The notes under the pieces were generated by a model. That model saw only the letters and a list, made by a program, of their open reading frames with translations. It did no database searches and was not told where the DNA came from. 64,000 nucleotides of DNA from Vicia villosa. Taxonomy: Eukaryota > Streptophyta > Magnoliopsida > Fabales > Fabaceae. Where the stretch lies: NCBI RefSeq assembly GCF_029867415.1, contig NC_081185.1, positions 138,415,191 to 138,479,190 on the forward strand, read 5' to 3'. A program made the position numbers and the translations under genes. This document shows positions 33,403 to 43,145 of the stretch, one piece after another; within the stretch, counting starts at the first letter, position 1, and each line of letters starts with the position of its first letter.

Positions 33403-34779
33403 ATGCAAGAAGTTGACAATATGGAAGTTGCGTTCAGAGGTAGAGGGAAAGTTGGAAGATATGCTAAGCTGGCCGAGAAAAGAATGGATTCATCTCTCTA
33501 TCCTCATTGCCCCACTATGAAGACCTTAGGGATTAAGGAAAGCATCATGTATCTGCCGAACTAAATTGGTTGGACTGGTTCTCACTTGTTACGAAGATTT
33601 TGCACTTAACGAAATCTCAATCTAGAATTCTTAAGTTCACTCACTTAGCTTCCAAATTGTGGACTAGGAATGAAAAGAGGAATAATCCTTTTTAGGCTGT
33701 TTGGACTGGAGTATCAGTTTTATATCCATGAATTTGCTGCTATGTTGGGACTCCCCAATGGAATAAATGCATTTACTGTGGTTCAAGAGGAATTGTTAGC
33801 CTACCATGAGCTAGAGCGCTTTTGGGGAACTATTACTGGTAATGATAATCCTGAAGAGCATGGATTTCAATCTGAGAATATCCACAATCCTGCTTTCAGA
33901 TACTTCCATAAACTTTTAGCTCACTTTATTTTCGGTAAACTTGAGAACGTCACTAATGTTTCTAGAGAAGAACTTTTCACCATGTTTTGTGCCTCTCAGA
34001 ATCGTCCGGTCAATGTTGTTACTTTTATGCTAGCTAACTTTGAGCGTATCACGTAAGAAAAAGTTTCACCTATTCTTATAGGAAGATTAGTCACCATGAT
34101 CGCAAATGCTATAGGACTGAGACAACCGCTTCTTGGATTGACACCGCTTGGTACTTATAACTCCATGGACATTCATTTTTGTTTTAATAGAGGTATCATT
34201 GGAAACCTTGGTCCTGATCCGTTGGAGTTCCTTATTGATAACCAAGTCCCTGATCACTTCACCCTGCCTAATCCAAGGACGAGTGAGCACAACCCTGCTA
34301 ATTGGCTTTATTATGGTCAGATTCCCGACAGAGAATCTTCTCCTGAAACTCCACAAGCTTATGAACATTTAGAGGATGACATGCCTGAAGCGGAATTGAA
34401 ATCTGAACCTGAAACTCCTCCTGGATATTATGACATGGATCCTCCTGAATATGAACCTATGCTTGAAGAAGAACATCTACCTGAGTATGAACCTATGCTT
34501 GAGGATGAACCTGTACCTGAATATGAACCTGAAACACCTCCTGGTTCGCATGAAGATTAATCCGAGGATATGACCGAAGTTGAGCCTGTGCCACAAAATC
34601 CTCCTCCTGCTCCTTTAGCACACCCAGTTGCGTCTGCTGAATCTGTAGCCCCGAGAAACGCTCCTCCAAGAATTGAGTATGCTTATCACCAGATAAACCA
34701 TGGCCAAGCTATTGATGCGCTACAACATGAGCTCCTAATTTGCAAAACCAGAAACGTGGCTAGAGATGTTGATTATTAG
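33403..34779 (+). pseudogene. First Athila extra ORF (env-like / ORF-1 family), broken
   Basis: A protein after pol of the type called env-like in Athila/Calypso. Recognisable stretches: ESIMYLPN, FRLFGLEYQFYIHEFAAMLG, FRYFHKLLAHFIFGKL, LFTMFCASQNRPVNVVTFML. The C-terminal half is acidic and Pro-rich, with repeats of PEYEPMLE. Frames shift near 33549-33660 and stops lie at 34054 and 34558. No signal peptide or membrane segment is seen, so the envelope role is unsupported. It is homologous to, but well diverged from, 35588-36939. Confidence 0.7.
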
Positions 34780-35587
34780 AAGAATATTTTTATTAGTTTT
34801 TATTTTTTAGATTTATTAGTCATTTCTATTTGAGTCTAGTATTTATTTTCTGCAACTTTTATTTTTCTGCTATAACAATCAGCAATCAGTACTTTCATTC
34901 ACAATGCAATCTATTATTCAGTACCTGATTCTGCCTTATTATATTTTATGCTGTCAGTTTTACTGCTATATCTAGTTAACTGCATAAATAACACTACATT
35001 CTGTCACCTACTGTTTGCCATTTATAATGCTAAAACTATACCACACTGTTTTATAATGCTTAACAATTTTTTCTGTCACACATTCCCATAAGGAAAAGTG
35101 GACGAAACCACCTACCCTACATAGGAGACGCCCGTCTCCCATCATGTGGGACCACGTCCCTGCATTGTACTGCCAGGAGACGTCTGTCTCCACCCATGCA
35201 CATGATGCTGCAGACTGCCACCTGAGGCACCCGTCTCCCAAGGGGTGCAGTATTGCAGTCTTGAATCTGCATTAAATCAGTCACGCACATTTCACGACAT
35301 ATTCCCCATTTTGAATTTTGAATTTCAAATTCATTCTTCAAAATTCTTCCCTCTCTCCATTTATTCTTTCTTTTAAATCTCATAAACTCTATACATTCAT
35401 CTCACTACACACCATTTCCCATTTTCTATTCTTTCAAACTTCACCACTACCATAAACCACATTTATTTCTACCACCATCCAACTTCTATAAACAACCATA
35501 TAAACTCATACCTCCATCACTCTCTTCTTCACATTCTTACCAGCTTTTATTTCAAATTCTCTCCACATATTGTATTCCCTCTTACAA
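34780..35587 (+). other. Spacer between the two extra ORFs, with palindromic GGAGACG...CGTCTCC words
   Basis: AT-rich until about 35090. Then three palindrome-like words (GGAGACGCCCGTCTCC at about 35123, GGAGACGTCTGTCTCC at about 35176, and a partial one at about 35228) resembling those of the backbone 3' LTR. Then a pyrimidine/A-rich leader up to the next ATG. Confidence 0.6.
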
Positions 35588-36939
35588 TCATATACCATGC
35601 CTCCACAATCAATCATTCGAAATGTGCAATCTGAGAGACCATCTCCTGACTTATCCAGAGTCATTTGCAGAGAAGAAGACGATGATGCTCAATGTACTAA
35701 ATATTTAGCCTTATATGCATGTTCAATTGTCCCTACAAGATATGTGGACACTGAACGTCTCGAAACCTTGGGTTTAGCAGATGGTATGAATCGCCTCCTT
35801 ACAAAATCCCACTTAATTCACCTCTGTACCGAATCCGCTCCAACTTTTGAGCCGCTCGTCTTAGAATTTTTGTGCTCCTTCAATTACAACACTCCTTCTG
35901 ATCTACCACTCTTAACTGTTAACATCCAATTTCAGATGTTTAATCGCGAATATAATTTAGACCAAGATGAGGTTTCTTCATATTTGCATTTTTCTCGAGG
36001 TCCCTATGCTCATCACATTATTTTCGACAACTCGATGGCCGATCTTGGGAACAACTTGGTTTCGATCTGTGGTTTAATTTAACTGGCAAACATGCTACTG
36101 GTTGGAGGAATCTTTTAGCTTCTCATATTCAAAATCCTGTTATACATTACTTTCAACATATTTTGGGACACATTATCTTTGCAAGAACCAACAACCACAA
36201 GGTGGATCAGAATGAGTTATTATTTTTGTTCTGTGCGCTTAACAACCAACGAATTAATGTCGCACCTTTTATGCTCCAACACATCAAAGGATGCGTCAAC
36301 TCTCCCACTACAAATCCTTTCTGTTTTGGCGGTATAGTTACCACCTTAGCATATGCTTTGGGCCTCGCTGATGAAATTCTTTCACTCGCTCAATACATGA
36401 TGCCAGCCCAGTTCTTGGATCTTACATATTGTCGTGACTCACACATTTTGTCACCACGACCTGACGATCGTCACACTCTGGTCGTCATCAAAACTTTGGT
36501 TCCCAATGTCATTCTACCGTGTCCCGAACAGATTAACATCCGTTACATTCAGCGTTGGCGTTTTATTTTTGAAGCTCCTGAAGGAAACCAAGCTGAACCA
36601 CATAATGAACCAGTGGATGAAATGGAACACGAGTTCGACCAAGCGGATAATGCTTTTAATGATCCTCAACCCGATGCTCATCAACCTCCTCCAAATAAAC
36701 CTCTGCCAATTACTCTCGACGCCATGTATGCTGTGATACTACGCCAAGATCAACTCTTTCAAGCTATGCAGACAAATCAAGACGAAACATTAAGGCTCGT
36801 TCGAGAAATGCAACAGGAACAACGCGACTACGCCATTCGGACCGAAGGCCACTACACTGAAATATCTACCCAACTGAACGATCTCAACCTTCGTGTTGAT
36901 GGCATGCCTGATAATAGGCATAGACATATACGAACATGA
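35588..36939 (+). pseudogene. Second Athila extra ORF (env-like / ORF-1 family), one frameshift
   Basis: Starts MPPQSIIRNVQSERPSPDLS. Family text includes LALYACSIVPTRYVDTERLE, LGLADGMNRLL, LVLEFLCSFNYNTPSDLPLL, FNREYNLDQDEVSSYLHFSR and, after a one-base frameshift near 36045, HIIFARTNNHKVDQNELLFL and MLQHIKGCVN. The C-terminal 80 residues (RQDQLFQAMQTNQDETLRLV...) look coiled-coil. No membrane segment is visible. It aligns with the first ORF over the central part only. Confidence 0.75.
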
Positions 36940-37167
36940 GGAGGAAGAAGTTCTCACAATCGCAACAACAAGGAGTAGTTTTTATGCATTGAGGACACTG
37001 CAAAATCTGAGTGTGGGGGAGTCGTATTACTCGTATTACCTTTAGTATTTCTATTTTCTGTTATTTCCTTTGTTGCAATGTTTTTCCCATTCAATAAAAG
37101 CATATTTATGTACCTTAAAGTCTTATATGCATATTTACGTATTTATTAGAATTCTTCCATTTTCTTG
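36940..37167 (+). other. Backbone Athila region after the second extra ORF
   Basis: Contains GAGTGTGGGGGAGTCG (about 37010-37026), a purine-rich tract of the type that precedes Athila LTRs but here lies far from one. It may serve as a central tract. The target duplication TCTTG of Element 2 is 37163-37167. Confidence 0.55.
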
Positions 37168-37198
37168 TGTAGAAACCTGCCCTAAAAATAAAGGTTTT

Positions 37199-37208
37199 AG
37201 AGTCGCCA
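37199..37208 (-). other. Primer-binding-site-like decamer in U5 of Element 2
   Basis: TGGCGACTCT on the minus strand, 31 bp before the LTR end. The 5' LTR copy at 48243-48252 has one substitution. Confidence 0.7.
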
Positions 37209-37275
37209 CCTATTCTACCAGGGCGAATAGGAAACTCTATGCAGTATGAAGATCCGGGTAAGATTATTATAATCA

Positions 37276-37306
37276 GGTCGAGGGAAGGTGTTAGGCACCC
37301 TCAACC
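37276..37306 (-). other. Conserved U5 hairpin, Element 2 3' LTR
   Basis: Minus sense: GGTTGAGGG, loop TGCCTAACACCTT, CCCTCGACC, a 9-bp stem with one G-U. The loop is that of LTR-1 plus one base, while the stem is unrelated. The other LTR copy (48320-48350) has one mismatch. Confidence 0.75.
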
Positions 37307-37660
37307 CTTTCCTAAGGTTTTGAATTGAGAGGCTGAGGTATATGGCTAAAATTGTCAAGGTGGTTTAATAGCTAAGGAAACGAACAGGGGAAAAGTGAGA
37401 TTTTGGGGAAGGGAACTCGCCTTGTTGCCAAGTGCCTACGTATCTCCTTAGGGAGAATCAGAGTCAATGTAGTTCAGACACAGGGTTGTACGCCTTAGAA
37501 TTTGATATGATATAGTTTGAAGGTATTTTGAGTTACCTTATCGTAGTTTTTGAAATGTGAGGTTCGCAAGGTATTTTGAATTACCTTGTCGAAGTGATGA
37601 AAATCCGTAGTGTCGGTTTGATGTGTTTTAATTGGCGTACAACCCTGGTTTAATATGTTA

Positions 37661-37916
37661 CCGTTAGTTGCGATGATCAATAGATTTGATCACCATAGTT
37701 AACGGATTGATAGAAGAATTGCTAACCATTCTAATCAATAGATTCGATTATCACGAATAGCAAATAAGATGTGTTGTAAATAATTATTAAGTTATTTATC
37801 GTTATCTCTCATAATCAATAGGTTTGATTATTACACGATAACGAATTTCATTATTGTATTTTATTGCTATATTTCTCGCCAATGCGATCATTAGATATGA
37901 TCGGATCGAAGAGAAA
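37661..37916 (-). repeat. Four-unit nested-hairpin array in the Element 2 3' LTR
   Basis: Plus-strand arms. Unit a: CCGTTA/TAACGG (37661-37705) with inner TGATCA/TGATCA. Unit b: TTGCTA/TAGCAA (37719-37763), inner TAATC/GATTA. Unit c: CGTTATC/GATAACG (37800-37843), inner ATAATCA/TGATTAT. Unit d: TTTCTC/GAGAAA (37872-37916), inner CGATCAT/ATGATCG. Loops share TAGAT or TAGGT. The 5' LTR copy (about 48706-48961) is slightly decayed. Confidence 0.75.
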
Positions 37917-38345
37917 ATTAACTAAGGATCACCAACGGGATTGGGACAAACCTTAATACTTTGATAGCCTTTCTAGGGTTTTTGTGATTTTATAAGTTAA
38001 GTGAGATTAAATCGAAATAATCGAAATAATCGGGAAATATTATAATCCTAATCATTAACTAACCCTAATTATATTATCAATTTAATTCTAAAAAAATCAA
38101 ATTATATGCATATAGCAAATATATTAAATTTAATCATATAATTATATAAATAATAGAACTTGGGCAGAATCCTGTGTGATGACTCTTTGAGGGTGCATGG
38201 TGAGAAGCGTGCTTCTGGCCTTTAGATATGATGGTGGTATGATCCTATGGTCAGGAATGCTGGTGTACGGTGGGAGGATGATGAGAGCAAGCGCTGGATC
38301 TTTGCGTATAGTTTTACCAGAAAATTGATGAAAAATAATGGTGTT

Positions 38346-38412
38346 CGCTGAGAATTGATCTCGCGACGTCTTGGATCCAGAACCTTATGTCTTGCCAACT
38401 AGGCTGCGTTGG
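38346..38412 (-). repeat. tRNA-like sequence in the Element 2 3' LTR
   Basis: Minus sense CAGCCTAGTTGG resembles an A box and GAGATCAATTCTC a T-arm/B box. The other LTR copy (about 49383-49449) reads GAGATCGATTCTC, closer to the consensus. Position matches the tRNA-like sequence of LTR-A. Confidence 0.45.
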
Positions 38413-39196
38413 TTAGTTGAAATAAAATTGTAACAAATAAATATTATATGAATAACGTTCCAAATCCAAACCTGCACGCGTGGACCCAGGCACCCTTTGA
38501 CCGACCAATGAGACGTTGGGAACGTGCGTGGACCTTTTGACCCACGAATCAGAGACGGAGAGAGGAACTACCGATGATGATGGACCAATGGGAATGCAAG
38601 GAACACGCCACGCATGCACTTTAGCAACCTGAGAATGCTGCAACCGTCGGAACAGTGTTTCTGGCCTTCTTCTCCAATCGACCAAAATGCTAAAACCTGC
38701 AAGAATCGCCTCCAACAGAAAAGAAACAACCCATGTCGACTAGAAATCACCCCCTGAGTTCGAATACGGCCTTAGTTTATCCTGAAAATGCCTGAAACAC
38801 CCGATACGAAGCCAAGCTACCTTCGAGCCCTAACTATGGAGTTATGCTATTCTTGCGTCAAAGCTCATCGAAGATGGATCTAAAATGTTCTAAACACCGG
38901 TACAAACAAATATATACACTTGGAATTGATTAACAATGCATGAAATATAAATTTCAATTTCAAGAAGAATAAGCAAACCGGTGGAGATTAGAGCATGTGT
39001 TTTGACGCGTTGCAAGCTCCAAGACCGATTGGGATAAGCTCCTGAGACCTTCAGTAACTCCAAGGAACGATTCAAAGCGGCTGCAACTCCCTGTGGGAGA
39101 ATTTTGATCGTGCCCTCAATCTTTGAGTTCTTTGTAAGTTTTGAAACCCTCTTTTTTCCTCTCTTTTCGTCCCCCTTTTCATCTGAAGTTATTGAG

Positions 39197-39204
39197 TATA
39201 TATA
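39197..39204 (-). promoter_or_regulatory. TATA box of the Element 2 LTR
   Basis: TATATATA on the minus strand; the copy in the 5' LTR is at 50233-50240. Confidence 0.55.
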
Positions 39205-40619
39205 GTGGATCAAATTAGGGTTGGAACCTTGCAATAAATCTATGATTAGCATGAGAAAATATTTTGTTTGAAAAAATCATGCAAACTTGCTATTTTGGTA
39301 TCTATCATATCTCTTTCTCTCTCCACGAATTTCCCTTGATTTTTCCTAAATATATTGCTCCATATTTGATAGAAATAAGATCCCACCCCAATCTTTGATT
39401 ATTCTTATTATTTATTTAATTTAAATTAATTTTTTATGAATAAATCCTCAATATAATAAAATAAATAAGTAAGAAAAAATAAAAAATGGAATTATGGGCT
39501 CATAATTTACCCATGATCCTATTTAGAAACTTAAACTTAGGCCCATTAGCTCAAAAATCAAACATTGGCCACTTTACATTAGGTGCATTTCTTCAAAATC
39601 AACCAACTTATGCAAACCATAACTCCTTCAATTTTTATCATATGGGGATGTTCTATGACTTTTTGGAAAGCTTAAAGAGTCCTCTAAATGACCCTTTTAG
39701 TTTCATCTCGATTGAAGCTTTCATGCTCAAGTTATGAGCTTTGACCCAAAAGGTGTTTTTGTTGACTTTTTGGAGGACCTGTAATGTATTGGACCATATC
39801 TCTTGATTAAAGCATTTCTGGCCTTGGCATGTGAGAGACAACGTTGTAGAGAATCCAATTTCCTTTAGAATAGGCTTTGGTTGGGAAATTTTCGATACAC
39901 CATGTGAAAGTTATGACCAGTCAAAGTTGAGTTGACTTTCTCCTATAAAAACCCCTAATTTGAACCTTTTGAGTTTGTTCATTTCTGAGTTTTTATTAAC
40001 GGATCATGATCAACCTTTGATCAAATTATGGATATAACCTCAAATACTTGATGTCAACCAAAAGTCTTGAAGTTTGACTGTATTTTGACTATAGTTGACT
40101 TTTAGGTCAACATAGTTGACTATTGATCGTCTGAGCCTTTGAGTGAGCAATCCTTGAAATTGAAGCTTGACTTTTGACATGGAGATGCTTTGAGACATAT
40201 GAGACACCTTGAGATCCATTTGAGGCTATAGAGATTCAAACTGTTTCGATAAAGTGCAAACCCTAATTTTATAAGTCCTTGATTATGAGGAGCTTTGACT
40301 GATAGAACCCTGAGTGCTCTTGGACAATTGAGGAACCTTTGAATGTGAAGTAGATGCTTTTTGGAAGGAACCAGGTGCTTTGATTGTAGCATGGCCTGAA
40401 AAGGCAACCTTATTTTCATGCAATGTTATGATGCATGTGATGTATGATGCAGTGAGCTTCTCAAAATAAATGAGAGTCATGTATGTATATGCACTATGTA
40501 TGAATGAGGTATGTAATTTGAATGATGCATGACTATTAACTATGTTAGTCGAAGTATGTTAGTAACTTTGGAAAAGAAAAACAAAAGCTTTGTTTGTTGT
40601 TGGTGAAGTTTTTGGAGAT

Positions 40620-40945
40620 GATCACTGCCGAGGGACTAACGTGATAAACCCAATTGAGAAACCCTTTGAAAAACCCTTTGTATTTTCGAAGAAGATCACT
40701 GCCGAGGGACTAACGTGATGCATAAACCCGATTGAAGAACCCTTTGTAAAACCCTATTGTAAAACCCCTTTGTGAAACCCTTTGTAGTTTTGAAGAAGAT
40801 TACTGCCGAGGGACTAACGTGATAAACTCCATTGAGAAACCCTTTGTAAAACCCTTTGATCACTGCCGAGGGACTAACGTGATAAACCCCATTGAGAAAC
40901 CCTTTGTAAAACCCTTTGATCACTGCCGAGGGACTAACGTGATGG
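40620..40945 (-). repeat. ATCAC/GTGAT tandem hairpin repeat
   Basis: Five units contain ATCACTGCCGAGGGACTAAC followed by GTGAT; the arms form a hairpin with a constant 15-base loop. AACCCTTTGTAAA links separate them, at 60-110 bp spacing. Confidence 0.75.
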
Positions 40946-41029
40946 GTAAACGTAACTATCAATAGTGATGACTCGCAGTTTTGTTGTGTAGAAGATAGTT
41001 TACTTGCCATAGCGCTAGTAAGCTTTCGT

Positions 41030-41690
41030 AGTTTGTGAACCCCAAAAGGATCACTTGCTATGACTCTAGCAAGCTCACCTCCATCAATAGGATCATTTTT
41101 CCGGATTCGGACAATTTCACCTGCACCAATAGGATCACTTGCCCTGGTTCGGAAAGTTCACCTGCACCATTAGGATTATTTGCCCTGATTCGGACAAATT
41201 TCACCTGCACCATTAGGATTACTTGTCATAGTTCTGACAAGCTCTCCTGCACCATTAGAATTGCTTTCCCTGGTTCGGACAAGTTCACCTGCACCATTAG
41301 GATCACTTGCCCTGATTCGGACAAAGTTTACCTGGACCATTAGGATTACTTGTCATAGTTCTGACAAGCTCACCTGCACCATTTGGATCATTTTACCTGA
41401 TTCGAACAAATTTCACCTGCACCATTTGGATCATTTGCCCTTATTTGGACAAATTTCACCTGCACCATTTGGATCACTTGTCATAGTTCTGACAAGCTCA
41501 CCTACACCATTTGGATCATTTGCCCTGATTCGGACAAATTTCACCTGCACCATTTGGATCATATGCCCTGATTCGGACAAATTTCACCTGCACCATTTGG
41601 ATCACCTGCCCTGATTTGGACAAGCTTACCTGCACCAATAGGAATTATTTGCTATAGTTCTAGCAAACTTACCTGTACTAAAGATTTACT
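41030..41690 (-). repeat. CTTGYYA-type hairpin tandem array
   Basis: About a dozen units of 45-65 bp, each with a hairpin and a CACCTGCACCATTAGGAT spacer. Stems include CTTGCTA/TAGCAAG (41054-41073), CTTGTCA/TGACAAG (41222-41241 and three-unit recurrences at 41349 and 41477) and TTTGCTA/TAGCAAA (41648-41667), with a loop near TAGTTC/TGATTC. Open frames of 102 and 117 aa across the array (plus strand) are by-products of the repeat. Confidence 0.78.
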
Positions 41691-41850
41691 TGCTTGGAGA
41701 CTCACGACTCGAGGGTCGGACATTTACGACTCGAGGGTCGGAAAACAAACCAATCACAACACGAGGGTTGGAAACTCACGACTCGAGGGCCGAAAAACAA
41801 ACCAATCATAACACGAGGGTTGGAAACTCACGACTCGAGGGTCGGAATGC
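41690..41850 (-). repeat. CGAGG-loop hairpin array, as in Element 1
   Basis: CGACTCGAGGGTCG and CAACACGAGGGTTG alternate, the same loop and stems as at 18083-18395, although the two elements belong to different LTR families. Confidence 0.75.
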
Positions 41851-42064
41851 TTTTGTAGTATGTAAATGCACTAGATGATATGTATATGCCAATGCGTATG
41901 TATGTATGTATGCTGATGCAATCCCGAGATTTTATCTCCTTAAACCCACTAGATCTGTTTAATCGATGTTTTCCCCTACACCACGACTATGCTCATGCCG
42001 GCTTGGAAATGTTTATGTATGTGGATAATGCTTATGCTTATGTATATGTTGATTGATGTAACGA

Positions 42065-42660
42065 GTGGAATGAAGTAATGTCTTCTATAAGACTACCTGA
42101 AAAGGTTTCTGGAATGGATATGAAAAGTTGTCTTAAAGAAGACTACCTGAAGAGGTTCTTAGAAAGGATTAAATTTGTCTTAAAAAAGACTACCTGGAAA
42201 GGTTTTTTTTTACGAAGGATAAGGAATGTCTTAAAGAAGACTACCGGGAAAGGCTGAAAGATGTCTTAGAAGACTACCTAAAAAGGTTCTTGGGAATGAC
42301 AATGAATGTCTTAGAAAAGACTACCTATAAAGGTTCTTAGAAAGGATAAAATTTGTCTTAAAGAAGACTACCTGAAAAGGTTTTTTTTTATCAAAGGATA
42401 AGGAATGTCTTAAAGAAGACTACCTGGAAAGGCTGAAAGATGTCTTAAAAAAGACTACCTAAAAAGGTTTTTTTGGAAAGGACAATGACTGTCTTAGAAA
42501 AGACCACCTAGAAAGGTTCTTGGAAAAAGAATGTCTTAAAGAAGACTACCTGGAGAGGTTTCTAGAAAGGATAACAATTTGTCTTAGATAAGACTTCCTG
42601 AAGAGGTTCCTTGAAAGGATCGTAAGAATTGTCCTGAAGAAGACTACCTAAAAGGGTGTG
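42065..42660 (-). repeat. GTCTT/AAGAC plus ACCT/AGGT double-hairpin tandem array
   Basis: About eleven units of 50-60 bp such as GTCTTAAAGAAGAC followed by ACCTGAAAAGGT. Arms are constant and loops vary, the reverse of the other arrays. Confidence 0.75.
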
Positions 42661-42959
42661 GTATAATGTGTCAACCAATGTATGTAATGCATGATTTATA
42701 TGTATTTGCATGATGCTCCAATGATAGGTTATTAATAACCAAAGCGTATACAGCTCGTTGGAGTTGTAGGTTTGTTTGATAAGGTGGGGTGTGATGCTAG
42801 CGCGACTTACCAATCCCTATTTTTTTTGAATTTTGCAGATCGTAGTTAGGAGAAAGATTTTTCGGATGTTGTAAAGTGTGAGAACGCCTTTTCCTTTTGT
42901 TACGCGCCTTGCCCCGGTTTGACCCTTTGAGTTGCTCCATGCCTTTGAATTTTCGAAGT

Positions 42960-43145
42960 CCTCCATGTCTTTCACCTTTTGCAATTCGCACCTTTAACCT
43001 TTTCGAGGTTCTCCCACCTTTAACTTTTGGAGATTCTCCACACCTTTAACCTTTTGAGGTTCTCCACACCTTTAACCTTTCGAGGTTCTCCACACCTTTA
43101 ACCTTTTGAGGCTCTCCACGCCTTTAACCCTTTGAGTTGTTTACC
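42960..43145 (-). repeat. 31-bp tandem repeat (CCTTTAACCTTTTGAGGTTC)
   Basis: Six degenerate copies; AACCTTTTGAGGTT is itself an inverted repeat (AACCT/AGGTT). Confidence 0.75.

Larger units (their letters stand above)
37168..40342 (-). mobile_element. 3' LTR of Element 2 (first 34 bp missing)
   Basis: Ends GGTTTCTACA at 37168 (minus sense). At 40342 it stops matching the other copy 34 bp short of the LTR start, so TGTCATACCCC and the polypurine tract are deleted. TATATATA at 39197-39204, hairpin array 37661-37916, conserved hairpin 37276-37306, primer-site-like decamer 37199-37208, tRNA-like sequence about 38346-38412. Confidence 0.85.

Noticed and set aside
33403..36939. Genuine viral envelope genes
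   Set aside because: No signal peptide, transmembrane segment or cleavage motif is visible; the name env-like is historical for ORFs after pol in this lineage.
41035..41614. 102-aa and 117-aa repetitive proteins on the plus strand
   Set aside because: They read a tandem hairpin array antisense to Element 2, and frame changes follow repeat spacing; no start or codon evidence supports them.
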